Program-made: the position numbers and the translations under genes
The notes under the pieces: generated by a model
What the model was told of the DNA's origin: nothing
Database searches by the model: none
Seen by the model: the letters and a program-made list of their open reading frames with translations, nothing else
NCBI GenBank assembly: GCA_003008705.1
Contig: PDUO01000004.1
Coordinates: 806,001-870,000 of the forward strand
Length of the DNA: 64,000 nt
Direction of reading: 5' to 3'
Source of the DNA: Pezicula radicicola
Lineage: Eukaryota > Ascomycota > Leotiomycetes > Helotiales > Dermateaceae
Part shown: positions 11,790 to 25,399 of the stretch, piece after piece
Layout of the letters: every line of letters starts with the position of its first letter
Numbering within the stretch: position 1 is the first letter of the stretch

Positions 11790-14700
11790 TTAATAAAGCT
11801 TCAAACTTGCGCGAAAGCTCGCATTACCCTTGGTGTTAGCCCCTGGCCTGAACCTAGGTTTTGAATGCAGCAATGCGTTCGCCCTCTCAACCTGACCCTC
11901 CCTAATGTCGTTCTCAATATCCTGTAGCCTTAATGCTACTTCTTGCATAACCTGTCCATCATCTGTCTTAGAGAAAACTTCCATCTCAAAGTCGGTTTTT
12001 GCTGCCTCTATCGCGCTCTGGTGCCACTTTTCGAGTTGGCATGTGTCGATGAAGGGTTTAAGCGCATCTGCCTCAGCTTCCATATCTTTCATGATCGACT
12101 CTCGGATACTCGCGTCGAGACCGTTAAACCTGCCATCTAGCTCTTCGGTGGAGGCTTCAAGAACACCCGTTGGTCCCAATGGTTTTATGCTTGTATCCGG
12201 ATCAAAGAGGCCTAAACTTCATTAGTATTAAACAACAAAAGATAGTATTCTGCCTAAACTTACGGTTCCTGAAACAAGCTCTGAGAGTCGAGTACAGAGC
12301 TGTTTGTCGTAATTGTTCGGATACCTCATCATCATCCTTTCCATCCGTATTGTTGACCTTCGACCAATCGTCTCTAAGGAAGCATCGGCGCCAAATGACC
12401 TCCTGCAGCATAACTGCGTCATCTCTGGGTAGGCCGTGTCGAGACGCTTCAAGCGCAAGATAAAATTCCTGTCCACGGATAGAGCCAGGTTCGCGGCCTC
12501 GTCCGTTCTCCCCCATCAAGGTCAGAAGATCGATCAAAGCTGCAGCTCCCATTGCTTCGTGCCGGATGAGGTGATTCATATTATCCTCCAGGAAAGACGC
12601 AAAAGCTTTAGACTTCAGCAGTTTCTTATTCCCATGAGCTTCCATGGCGAGCTGAAACTCTGCATTATCATCGATGGCAGCGCTAATGGAAGGCAGTACG
12701 TGTTCGTAGATTTGGTCTTGGATCTTGAGTAGTGCTAATTGGTCGTTGGTTGCTGAGAGTTCTGCTTTGCCTCCATCGGGGATGAGTATGCCGTTGGTTT
12801 GACTGTAATTTTTCTTCCCTGCCAACCGAGCCAATTTCCCAAGGCTTAGCTCAACTTTCTTGCTCCAAACGTCTTGCTCGCGCTGAAGACCAAGTTCAAT
12901 TAACGTCTCGGCAGCCTTGTCTAAATCTTTCTCTTGAGTGACTTCATTGATCCAGGCGACCTTGGCATATTCTGGCCTGCTCCTTAGGAATGAGGTCAGG
13001 AAAGCTTGCTGGTCTTGATATTTCTCCAACAACTCCTCCATAGCACCTATACTGACGTGATACTCGAACAAAGCATTCGCCCAGCGAGTGCCAAATCTCG
13101 TAAACTCGTCCTTGGCCCGCGTCTGAAGATCGCTTGCTCGCTTGGCCCAGTGTTCATAATCCTCTGTCCCCTCAACCAGAGATCTTTGTTTCTTCAGGGC
13201 GAAAACGATTTCCGACATCAGTATCTCAGCAAGTGTAGGAAGAATACAATGCTTTTCAGCCAAAGCCATGGCTTCATCAGGAAGGCCTACAACACCGCTT
13301 GCAAGCAGAATAAGTTGATTGTGCTCTGAGGCGGCCTGAAGTAGCTTTATCTGGTCTGCTCGAAGTTGACATTGAGGGTTGTCTTGAGCTGAGTCCCAGG
13401 CTATCCGCTCAGCATTTGCTCGAATACATAAGTCGATGACACTTGGTGTTTCGTGCCGCAGCTTGTCAAATAGAACTTGACTTGGTTGTCCTTCGTGACC
13501 AACACCTTTCTGAGCATCTTGGAGAAGCATGCCTGTAAGTTCTGCCTGCTTTCTGAGGTTTTCAGTGATAAAGAAGTTTGAGGTCCAGGCATCCGGCAGG
13601 CGATCCTGACCAGTGGTGATAACACCATGTTCCAGATTCTCCGACTGAAGTCCGTAAAGATTCGTGTGGGCGGTCCGAAACGCAAAAGCGCCGCCTAGTG
13701 CACCTAAAATGACATCGTTTGCCTGACTAACTAGGTCCATAATAGAAGCGAGATCCTTCTGACCATCCTGATATGTGACCTTGATGGCCTGGTAAGCCCA
13801 AGGGATAGCAATCTCTAAATTCCAAATATTTTTGATGAACCATAACCTCACGCGGTCAAGCTCGCCTATCTCAGGGACAGGGGATGTCTTATAATCTTCG
13901 TGAATAAACTCGATAATCTCTGTCAGAAGACCTCGCTTCTGCCCATCGGGTTTGGCTTTTAGGCGTGCATTGTATGTTGTCCATATCTCCTCAGCCGCAG
14001 CCATCTTCTCAGCATCCCATAACAGTCGCCATCGTACCACACGATCGAGTTTGCGAGTCACACCAGTTGACTTCAGATGTAATGCTAGATCACGCAGCGC
14101 AGCTGAACGTTTCTTGAGGTTCTGCTCGAGTGACGCAGGTACTGATGGTATCCATGGAGTTGCAGACTTCAATATATCAGCACTCAACTCCATTGCAGCA
14201 ACACCAAGCTCCTCAGGCTCAAACTGCAGCTCTCGTCGTCCAACGAAACTCAGTGGATTTTCAGCCACTGTCCCGAAGAAGACCGCTTGCTCTAATTTAC
14301 TCTTGGCCGTTACTTGTGGAGCACTGGTTACGAGTTTTGATACGTCTGTGGCCGCAACGCGAACAACCCCACCTCCACGAACAAGGAGAACAGCTGCGGG
14401 ATACTTCGCCTTATGACGACGTGATTTGGAGTCCTCAATACCATGAGATGACCCATGAGGTTCTTCAATGCCCGATCCTACAATCTCAACATTTAAATCC
14501 TCTCGAAAGTCGACAACGTCCTCAAAGCTTCTCGTGATAAGGTGGCTCTCTGCACGCAGTTGTGATTCTGGAGAGTCATGCTGCTTCGCTATAGACATTA
14601 CAACGACTGCTCGATCAAAGACAACAAAGGCCATCAGAGCTGGACTTGGAAGGTAAAGCCGGGCCTTCGAGATTGATATTCGACTAATGGGCGTGGTATA

Positions 14701-16094
14701 TGACTTCATCGTTCGAATGGTCCCAATCATGAACTCTTCTGGCTTCAATATAACCTCAACTAAGAAATAGTGTGTCGCTTCTCGTCCCGTGAGTGATGTT
14801 AGCAGCAAAAGATGGGCTCCTTTGCCGTTGTCTTGGGCGAAGCCGTCGCCAAGCTGGCTATCAACCACTGATTGAGGAGTGAATGTAAAGTCCAGAACTT
14901 CGAATGATTCCAGCAGGAGTTCGCTCACATCCGGGTTTGCTTCCTTTATTGCAACGACAATAGCTTCCCTTCCATCTGCATCCGACTGTAGCGAGTTATG
15001 ACCTCCACGATGTAAATTCCACGCCTGGAGCTTCCCCTTCGTAGTTGCCACAACAACATTCCTCTCCCCCACCTTCTCAGCTGGTCCAGCTCTTACAGCT
15101 GCAATGTCCCCCCTCAGATTCGAAATTGACAAAGCATTTCGCAGACTGCCAAAAAGTCCACGACTCAAAGGTCCGCTGCTATTGCGTAGGAATTGCACCG
15201 AAATCGCAGGTCTGCCTTGTCCATCCCTTACACTCATATAGGCCAACCGGCCTGTACTGAATCCAAGAACGAACCCAGCGGTTTCCGCATTCAAGATCTG
15301 TACGACTGTCTCTCCTGATAACATGCCCGGTATCGATAGCTCGACTCCGTTTCGTTGCTGGCGTATGAGATCAAGGGTCGCAGCACTGGCAATTGATTCC
15401 CAGTATGTAATGACGCCAGTGTTTGGCATAACAATAACCAATCCAGGCTCTGCGGATGATGCTGATGCCGAAACCAATGACCCTAGTGGCAAGGCATCAG
15501 ATCCATGTTTTGAAGGATGAGGTAGTGTGAATGTAAATGTCTCTGGGGATGGTACATTGGCCGCGTAAGGCCACACCATGGCATGTTCGTGGGTGATAGC
15601 AAGGGCATAACCGCTGTCCGAGTATATTGCACCATGCTGCTTGGCTGGAGCTTCTGTTCTTAGTCGGTCTGGGAGGGCTGGGAGCTTCGAGACAGTATAG
15701 GTATCGTTTGTGGTCTAGATTTGATTTATCAGAGTCCAACTCTCTATTGCGCAGAGCCCATAGAACTCACCAGCACTAACCCATCTCCGGACTTTGATTC
15801 ACCACTCTTTGCTTTTTTCCCTCGCACCACAATTTCTCTCCTTGGTGCGGGTATTAAGATATCTTTCGTACTCTCGCGCCTCACAATACTGACCGCCTTC
15901 TCCTTCACCTCCTCCGTCTCAGGCGCTGCATCTCCATTTAGAGCTTGGAAAGTATGGTCACTGAGCGCACTGCGTTGTCTCTTTGCTTTGGGCTGCGCGA
16001 TTGAACCTTCGTTCGAGAGGGGTCGTTGTCGTCTTCTGGAACCGCGAGCAGAATTTGTGCCGCTGCCATTTACTTGGGGAGTTGAGGAAAACAT
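11790..16094 (-). CDS. NUP133: Nucleoporin Nup133
   Basis: Three exons (16094-15771, 15714-12264, 12211-11790) encode 1398 residues, a usual length for a filamentous-fungal Nup133. The protein is a member of the Y-shaped (Nup84/Nup107-160) complex that scaffolds the nuclear pore. The introns are 56 and 52 nt with GTGAGT and GTAAGT donors. The N-terminal ~105 residues are basic and disordered; the beta-propeller follows (exon 2 opens TTNDTYTVSKLPALPDRL and continues YSDSGYALAITHEHAMVWPY, the standard Nup133 opening). The second half is helical and ends with a conserved tail (LFDPDTSIKPLGPTGVLEAS). I assign it from the overall family pattern. No lesion is seen. Its 5' end faces the 3' end of the SPX gene, both on the minus strand. 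Confidence 0.92.
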
Positions 16095-16865
16095 CACGAA
16101 AGGTTTGGAATATGTAGACAGCTTAGATGGAATGCGCGAAAGCTGATGATGTATCCCGCCTGATGGCAGGCGTTATGCGTGGACGTAGTCGGTCGAAGGT
16201 GAAGGGCTCACACTCAGCTCTGTTTACTCTTACGACAGAAAATAGGCAAAATCTCATAGAATCTTGGGGATAGCTCGACACCGCCGGATTTAAGCTATTG
16301 ACACGTGACCAGTTACAGACACATAAACGAGCTCCCCCCTTTTTCTGTTCGAACATACTTTACGAAGGTAGGTAGTTGCCCTTAGAAATAACAATACATA
16401 AATAACGTACTTGTGTTTATAGGTCTTCTACAAATTTTCCAAGGCATCTTAGCAAACACATCGTAGTAGTAAGTAGTCAAACCATGGCAAATGTCAAAAT
16501 TACATTATGTTTTGTACATATGAAATTGCACTGGTGCGTAGCTTCGCTATAAACAGAAACCCACCAGTATGTACAGTCTATGCCAGTTCATAACCATAGC
16601 ATCCTTCCCATAACTCATTCACAGACGCCAGTAATAGACCCTCTAACCTCCTTTTGTCTTACACATTAAGAAAAGCCAGGCGCTGTCTATTATATTTCAT
16701 AGCCGTACTTTTCTTAACCACGGGCTCCATGGAAGCTGTTTGGAATGCGAGTGCAACCGCTTAAAATGCCACATCATGTCGTTCAAAAATAATACACCCA
16801 CCCATTTTCCTAGAGCCTCCAATTCAGACTTATCTTTCCCAAGAGAACAGTCTGTCCCAAGAGTG
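16095..16865. other. Nup133 promoter and SPX-gene 3' region
   Basis: This 771-bp spacer lies between two co-oriented minus-strand genes. I see no further gene or strong element in it. Confidence 0.6.
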
Positions 16866-18375
16866 TTATTGAGACACGACCAAGACCAGCAGTGCTCCAT
16901 TCAAGACGCAGACGGTAACGAAAGTCAAGCTGACATTTATCCGGTGGAGCCAGCCGAGTGGCTCTTTTCTATACAGCATCATCCCGATACCCAAAGTAGC
17001 GAAGAATAAGCTTGATACCACACCAATAACCACAGCAGCGTCGACTTCAATCCGGAGCTTGTGTCTACCTGTGAATACAAGTACACCGGCAATCAGTAAT
17101 AGTACAAGGGCTGTCACGAAGCTCATTATGGTTCCGCGGAATAGCAGTTTCTCGCGGTAGCGAGAAAGCCTTTGGTCGCTTACACTTGGGAATGTGGCGT
17201 AATGCGTTTCATAGCCTATAGGGAAGTCACTGGATGAAGCATACGCATCGTCATCCATATCCGTGTCTAGTCCAGTTCCCGGTCGCTGCTCAGGAAAGTA
17301 GCCACCGCTCATCAACGATCGGTGTTCTCCTGGTGTGCTTTTGGGGCTCAACCATCCCTTTACCTTCTCCATTGGTTCCGCAGCCCTCGACAAGACATAA
17401 GCAATAGTCTTTGCACCGGGAAATGTTGACTGTGCGTTTGGATCTATGGTGATATAGTAGGGTTGGTCTCCTGCTTCACTTCCGTTGTCATATTCATTCC
17501 AATATCCCTGCGGTTCCGTGGCGACTGGTACTTGGGTCATACTCGGCCGGCGTGATTGGGTGGGTGTCGTTTGACCACTCAACTCGGGGGTTGACGCTCG
17601 GACGGTTGTAAGAAGCTCGTTGTATTGAGACTGCAGAGGTCCAAAGTCCCGCCGTGTAAAGCTTTTAAGATTCCCCAGAACCTCATCTTTAAAGCGTGCG
17701 CTAAGTGTTGGGGATCCCGTCCATTTCTGTCTCTAGTCAGTGCTGACCGAAAATTCAACGCTGCTTCAGCTATCCATACCTTGTACTTTTTCAATATCTT
17801 GTGGAAGGCCATACGCTGAGCATCGACGAAGCGGTCGAGTGACCGTATGTCGTCGCCGCACCTATGTCATATCAACATCTCCTCGAAATTGTAGAACCGA
17901 TATATGCCCACTTCAAAATCATCTTCTCGTACTTGACGAATTTCTCCCTCTTTTTCTGCGATATAGGTCTGCCATTGGTGTATGTGAGACGTGCCAGCAA
18001 TCGGTGTACGCACTTATCTAGAAATTCTATTGCCTAATCAGTAACTACTCTGGAAATGGCCTCCACTAATAGAAATTGCCGTACGATTGGGCCAGGTAAA
18101 GGTGCACAACAAGAGTACTCACCAAGTCTTCGGTTGATTTCATCGGCCTTGCTCTTGACAAAAAGGTCGGCTCGATCATGCTGGTCGGATAATTCATTGA
18201 AGAAGACTACCTCGAACCTCTGTAGAGCTGTATCGCCTTGTCCTGGAATAGCAATAGCTTGTCCTTGGTCCTTTGTAGTGTTCGCTTTGATCAAGTGCTT
18301 GAGCTCATTGTAGTCAATATTATACGGAGCACATTGCGGCGCTGATTGTGCTTGGAATGTTTGTCCGTACTTCAT
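16866..18375 (-). CDS. SPX-domain protein with three C-terminal transmembrane helices
   Basis: Four exons (18375-18123, 18026-17912, 17861-17780, 17726-16866) give 436 residues. The spliced N-terminus is a complete SPX domain, which senses inositol pyrophosphates and phosphate: MKYGQTFQAQSAPQCAPYNI at the start, NELKHLIKAN, then CGDDIRSLDRFVDAQRMAFH and KILKKYKKWTGS, holding the lysine cluster typical of the ligand pocket. A disordered acidic linker follows (about 195-345). Three hydrophobic segments at about 349-370, 378-400 and 412-435 resemble the small membrane module of Vtc-type vacuolar transporter chaperone proteins. There is no EXS domain and no polyphosphate-polymerase tunnel domain. 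It is probably an accessory vacuolar or ER phosphate-signalling protein, by inference. The introns are 96, 50 and 53 nt; the donor of intron 2 is the weaker GTGGGC. Confidence 0.85.
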
Positions 18376-21300
18376 TGTTTAACACTCGCAGCCTTGCTGT
18401 AGAAATGTGGTGGTGGGGCTTTAATCTGACGTCGATACTCGGGAATATGACGAGCGACTTTCCCCCTTCCCAATTCGCTGCTCAATGGTGAATTGTTCAA
18501 TCGAACCGGGTAATTGAGCGTGTCCTCGTCCTCTTATACACGGCAGCTACAAATCTAGATAATAAAGTGAGTTAAAAAAAAAATACTGCGTGGTGCGAAA
18601 CCAAGAAATTGGGTGTTGCTGCTGCTGCGGCGGCGACGACCACAATAAAGTCTTATGCGGAAGGAGGGTCGTCCAAGGACCGATAAGGCGCAGTGCAAAT
18701 TGCAATGCACGCAGAAAAATGGCTATGGGCTACGATTGGGCCGGCTGAGCATCCGTCTGGACTTTAGTGGATGAAAGAGGTACTGAGCACATGTGCGAAA
18801 AGAAGGGCCCTCCAGTCTGCATGCAGAGATATTGGGCGTGGAGAGTGGTGGTGCACGACACACGGAGGTGCGGATGGGTCCGGTGGAGCTTTCCTGTATG
18901 GTGGGTTCAACGACCTTCGTACTTTCGATTATCGTATATCCCGAGGCCAATGCATTTGATAATAGCGAAGAAAATTGAGTCAAAGGGAGCGTTGGGTTGC
19001 GCTGCGTGGGGATAAAGAACAAAGAAGTTTGGAGACGGTGAAGGTGAAGGTGGGAGAAACCCAAGACCAAGACGGTGTTGTTGTTAGGGGTCGAGCTATC
19101 ATAAGTACTTAAAAAGGATCTGCGATTGCTACTTGTACAGCGATCGATAAGGTTCAAGGGCCAACCTGAACTTCACTCGAAGCCAAGCAAATTAACACAC
19201 GCGTTCAGGCACATCCCATCTTCACATTGTTCAACAAGAGGCAAGTACCTCTGTACCCTTGGGGTGCCGCATATGGGTTGGTGCTAAGCACCGGCTACAG
19301 GTACTGTTACTGTACCGGTACCTAGTTTCTACGGCTCGGAGTGCTGCGGACATCCCTCTGACTCTGGTATCGGAAACTTGGGACTCTGGTGATGCGTTAT
19401 AAAAGCTTGGCCAAAACCCATCAACCACAGCTTCCAAGGTACAAGGATAAATAATGTATGTGCATACCAAGTCTCATAGCCTAAATAATACTGATAGTGA
19501 GTGCGGCTTTGCAGTTTTAAGAGTGGTCGAAGTTTAAAAAGCCATAATCAACAATCTTTCTCTTCTCTATCATATGGAGGACGGAGGAACGGTATTTTTG
19601 TCTAGGTCGTTTTCCCACATGCAAGCTGCGAGAACAAGCATCGGTAAGCACCCTTGCCATTTCGCACGACTCCACGCATATCCACTCTACGGAATTAGGT
19701 CAACTGAGATTGTGGCAACGGTACAGTACGAAACTGGTGTACAAATTGGGCAGGGCAGATATGCAGTATTCAATGATGTGCATGCCTAATGTCGAGATTC
19801 TGTTGGACCTTAATGGGATCATTACCTAAAGGTACACACTCTTCTGCAAAATAAAGTGCCGCTTTCATTCTTGTAGAGTTGTGCCAGTACGACGAGTACG
19901 AGTAGAAAAGTCTATGCTAAATTACAGACCGAGTAGTACATACAATAAAAATAACAGGTGCACGGCACGTGTTATTGTTGCTACGATGGTGACGGGTTCC
20001 CCTTGTCAATTCTCGCGGTCCCACAACCCCGTAGAGATCCTTATCTTTACCAGTACAGTACTGTAATACGGTACTGAACTACATCTGCAAAGTCAATGTT
20101 CTTCTTGGGGAAACAATTGGATAATATTCAGCTCATGCTTGCATGCCAAGCACTCCCGGCTTCCCATCCGAAGAAACCCTCCCCACCTCTATCAGCCTTC
20201 TCCTCAACGGCATCTAAAGATTTTGCGATGCACCAATAGTAATAGTGATGCCGTCTGATGCAGTGATGACGAGAATAAATATTTTCTATTGCAATTGTTG
20301 CACGGCCCTGTTGCACGGTCTTTGAGCCCCACGAGTTTGACAAGCAAGGAGACCTTGGAAGATCAACAACGGTGGGACGTTGTTCTAAACGACTGGAGAA
20401 TGCCATTCGATTGTGGTTGGTTGCGGCAAACAAAAGAGGCTACGGGATTTTTAAAGCCCGTGGTGATATCAAGTGTCCTCGAATCCCAAGGCTGTCAGAC
20501 AAGCATTGAATACATTAACTCATGGTAGAGCCTTACTGCAAGTGCAAGCTACAGCCTACAGCAGGCCCACCCTGCAAGAGTTAATAAATTGCGTGTATCA
20601 TTGACCACGCCGTGGGAATTCGTCAGCTGTCAAGATAGTAAACGTAGACAACATTTTCTCAATTCTCTATGCAGTCTTACCTAAGGACGTAGTGTCGGTA
20701 TGCCGTCATTCAACTCAGAATCCCATGAAGTATCATCGCCCGGCAACTATTCCGAACACTTTGAAGAATTAACTAGAGAGTCTATAAGTACTACTGTACC
20801 TTAAGAACTTAGTTCTTATTACTCATAGAAACTTAGAACCTTAGAAAATCCCCTCATTTTACGTGTGCATCAGCATCACAAGGAATCCCCCAAGACAAGT
20901 AAAGAGATGCAGTCTTGATGACATACCCAGATACAACCAGTCACCATATGAGTTCACGATGTAGTCCAACCAACCCCTCCAATAATCACTCGGCACCCAA
21001 CACTACTCACAATACAGTAAAAGCTCACGCGATCAACTACTATAAAAGCTCACACTGCAGTACCACCACCCAACACTACTCACAATATCAGCAAAAGCTC
21101 ACGCGATCAACTACTGTAAAAGCCCACACTGCAGTACCACCAACCCGATGATGCGTCTATCACATTACACTATGTGCTGTCATAGTAATAGTAAGAAAAA
21201 ACAAACTCAGATGATCAATCACCAACTTAAGTAAATTTCACAAGTCAAAGACTCGAAAAAGAAAAACTTCAAATCGGAGCTTTTCCCCGGTCCACTGCAC

Positions 21301-21491
21301 ATGCTCGACATGATAGCGCTCCATACAAACCCCATTAACCCCATTATGGGTCATGCGACCACATACCACATCAAGCTCAAAAATTCAGCCCAGTCTAGAC
21401 GTGGTAGTCTGATGAAATAGAGTTCTCGTTTACGGTTGTCAACGGGCGAGGGAAGTCTGTTTTGCTTCTGTGTTGGCCGAGAGAACATATG
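18376..21491. other. Intergenic region without a supported gene
   Basis: The first 250 bases are the SPX promoter. The rest has several GTACTGTAC-like short palindromes (for example TACAGTACTGTA near 20053) and a tandem 73-bp duplication at 20994-21139. Reading frames here lack coding character. Confidence 0.55.
20994..21139. repeat. Tandem duplication, unit about 73 bp
   Basis: The block beginning CACCCAACACTACTCACAAT repeats once after 73 bp, with a few substitutions and one extra base. Each unit contains the smaller motif AAAAGCYCAC twice. Confidence 0.9.
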
Positions 21492-21908
21492 TTACAGAGA
21501 CAGAGAGAGTTTAATGAGAAGAATGTTATAGAAATGTATGAAGTACAGTATCTGGTAAATACCATCGTCTCCGTAGATACCACCACCGTATCCACGGGCG
21601 ACGTATCGAATCGAAATAACGTGGCATCGGAGAGATTTGTCCATAGGGTGAACGTGGATCACTAGAATGGGGGCTGTAGACTTGCAGGATTTTGAGGCGT
21701 GAGTTGGGATGTGAGATGTGATCGTTGCTACTCTACCGGTATCTATGGTGGAGTTGAGGTTGGTGCCTAGGAATGGGGTGTTTGGGACATAGCACCTCAT
21801 GTAGTCCAATGTAATGGTGAAAAATAATGAACAATGATGAGCTGAATGGATGGATGGGATGTTCAGACCGAGTTGAACTAGGTCTCGGATCTTGGAAGAA
21901 CGAGGCAT
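21492..21908 (-). CDS. Hypothetical open frame, doubtful
   Basis: A 138-codon frame begins MPRSSKIRDLVQLGLN and includes a glycine-rich run (ARGYGGGIYGDDGIYQIL). I do not recognise it. It lies between the 3' end of HEM2 and unannotated DNA. About 70 bases upstream, an ATG in good context (accATGGCTACAATC) is followed by a GTAAGT donor, so a short first exon could belong to it. It could equally be chance, because wobble-base preference is weak and the C-terminal ~25 residues look random. Confidence 0.25.
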   Translation of the reverse strand: MPRSSKIRDLVQLGLNIPSIHSAHHCSLFFTITLDYMRCYVPNTPFLGTNLNSTIDTGRVATITSHIPTHASKSCKSTAPILVIHVHPMDKSLRCHVISIRYVARGYGGGIYGDDGIYQILYFIHFYNILLIKLSLSL

Positions 21909-22351
21909 GGTTGATGAGAGCGACCTTAGATTTAGACCCGATCTTGTATACTTACTGAAATCTAATATGCCCGATGATTGTAGCCATGGTTAGAAAATAA
22001 TCCGAAATCGATATCTCGGTTCATGTTGCAGTGCTTTGATTTCGTAGTCTGTCCGAATCTTGAGGGCTTCAACGAACTGCGGAATACCCTGAGCTTGGTT
22101 TCCTGGCAACGGACGTGTATTACTCACTAGTGCTTTGGGGAAATCTGTATATCCGGCGGCCCAACCAGTGTCCGACAGCACCGGAGGAAGTTCAAGAAGA
22201 GATGATGGCTTTATTTATTCCCAAAATTGTTTTGTCTATACTTTCAACAATCATAGCACCACAGAAACGCCATTCATCCTATAGAAACTCCTCCGAAGAA
22301 ATCATTATAAAGACAGGAACCTCGCTCAGATTTCGAAATCATGCCCAACTT

Positions 22352-23561
<1,210 letters not shown>

Positions 23562-25399
23562 GATTGCGGTGCGGTATGGCTGATTTGGAAGAGAAAGGCG
23601 AAGATTATGTGATTATGTGAGGGAAGAAGTTGTAGCTGAAAAGTACAGTAATATCACGGAGTTTGGAAGATGAAAGGTGGTGGTCTCCAGGGTCTCTGGG
23701 GCGCGGCTGTCAGGATAGCCAATGCGCCGAGGAAGGGGTAGGGGTTTGTCGATCCTTTAGGTTTACGAAGTAAATCAGCAGCGCTTCATTGGTCAATGCA
23801 ACAACGCCTTTTGGTTCCTCGGTATTTAATTAGGGAGAAGAAAATCTGGATGGCCTCAATTTTTATCTTTTCTGCAGTCATCGGTCTTCATTATTCAAGT
23901 CCTCACGTAAATCTGCACCGATGTCTACTAATTGTGCGCCGCGCCCTGCTTTCGTCCCATAATTTGGCAGGAAAACATCTTAGAGCTCAGCTGCATGTTT
24001 CAAGGGTGCCCCGAGTATTCGACCACTCGCCGAAACTTTCCCGAGTTGCTGTAAAGTCCTCTCTCACAGCGCCTTTGTTTTTGGAGGGCAATTTTGAGGC
24101 TCGACCATTGGAAACAAAAGTCTTTGGGCAAAGTAGCTACGGATTCCTTGGTCGAGTCTTGTGTATTACCTGTCTGGCAGCGTGGTTGTTGGTATGCTGG
24201 TTAGCAACTCACTAAGGGGCCATAGCACAAAAAACCATATCAGGATTTTTGACAGCCGTAACTACCTACTCCAACTTAACACACCCACACAATTTTAAGA
24301 CAAAGCTTTACCTTTTTAATAGAGTATAAAGAATTTTTTTCCTTCCTAAAAGGCAAAAAGCCAACATATCAAAGTAGCCACACACATCATTGGTGTTAAG
24401 ACTGCGTTTAACTCAGGTGCAACAAGGAGCGAAGAAAACTGTCCAGGAGAAAAGGGCTTGCAATAAACCTGCAAAGTAGTTCAGGATAAAGATGCCGCGG
24501 TTTCATATCTCAATGACTACGTGGTAGCTGGCCGCAATCACTGAGATAATGTTGATGAGGAGGAGGATGGTTATTTTTAACTGTAGTAGTTTAAAAAGAC
24601 CAATTCCTCTTAATATGCAAAATGTATTCAAGCCAGGTCACTGAAAGTGCGAATCTCACTGTGTGTAGTGGTACAGTAAGAGCTGATACTATGGACAACT
24701 ATTATTCCCACAAGGCAGAGAATTTTTAAAAAGAATAAACTTCCTGTACTCAGTATAAATTTGCGGCCTATAGTTTCTACTAGACCCTACAACTAAGCTA
24801 TGTTCTTCTGAGAATCTCCACGGGTTCCTGAGTGGGAGCAAATGGTTTCTGGGGCGTTTTGAACAAAGATGTATCTTGTGCGTAGAAGTGTTGATATAAT
24901 TTCTACCAAGCGAGCATTACCCATCTCTGTATTTTCAAGACACTTGGGCAATAGTTTTGGCCTATAAAGAAGCTGTTAAAGTCGCTTTACACGTCTCTCG
25001 TCGTCATTATACTTGTTGCAAACTCTTTCCGTGAGCACATCATCAATGGATCAACACTTTGTAGAGAAATAAAGTAGCAAGTGTCATCACCACTTGAAGT
25101 AAAGTAGTCCCCATGAAACGATAACTACGTAATACCAAGGCCATATGAAGAAGTCACAATCGGGGTAGCTAGAACCAACATACGGAGTTGGTAGGCGCTG
25201 TGCGCTAGCCGGCATTCTGAGTGACTGCCTTCCCATCACCCTCGTCTTCCTCCAACCCTCCCCAACCCTCCACCAACCCTACAGCAACACACTTCCCTCT
25301 TCTCCTTGATCTCGCTCTGTTCTCTTCTCTTTGCCGTCACAGTCGCAGGATCAACATAGTAATTTCCTAGCTGCCGATCGTCAACTCCCAAGAAGCAAA
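23562..25399. other. Divergent intergenic region between HEM2 and the next gene
   Basis: The spacer is 1.8 kb and no gene is convincing. A 139-codon frame at 23796-24215 overlaps the likely HEM2 promoter and lacks any recognisable domain. The last 170 bases are pyrimidine-rich on the plus strand, as expected for a leader before the ATG at 25400. Confidence 0.55.

Noticed and set aside
12436..14656. Several plus-strand frames of 60-150 codons opposite Nup133
   Set aside because: They are antisense shadows of the Nup133 coding strand.
23796..24215. 139-codon plus-strand frame upstream of HEM2
   Set aside because: It overlaps the likely HEM2 promoter, with no domain and no good leader or intron signals.
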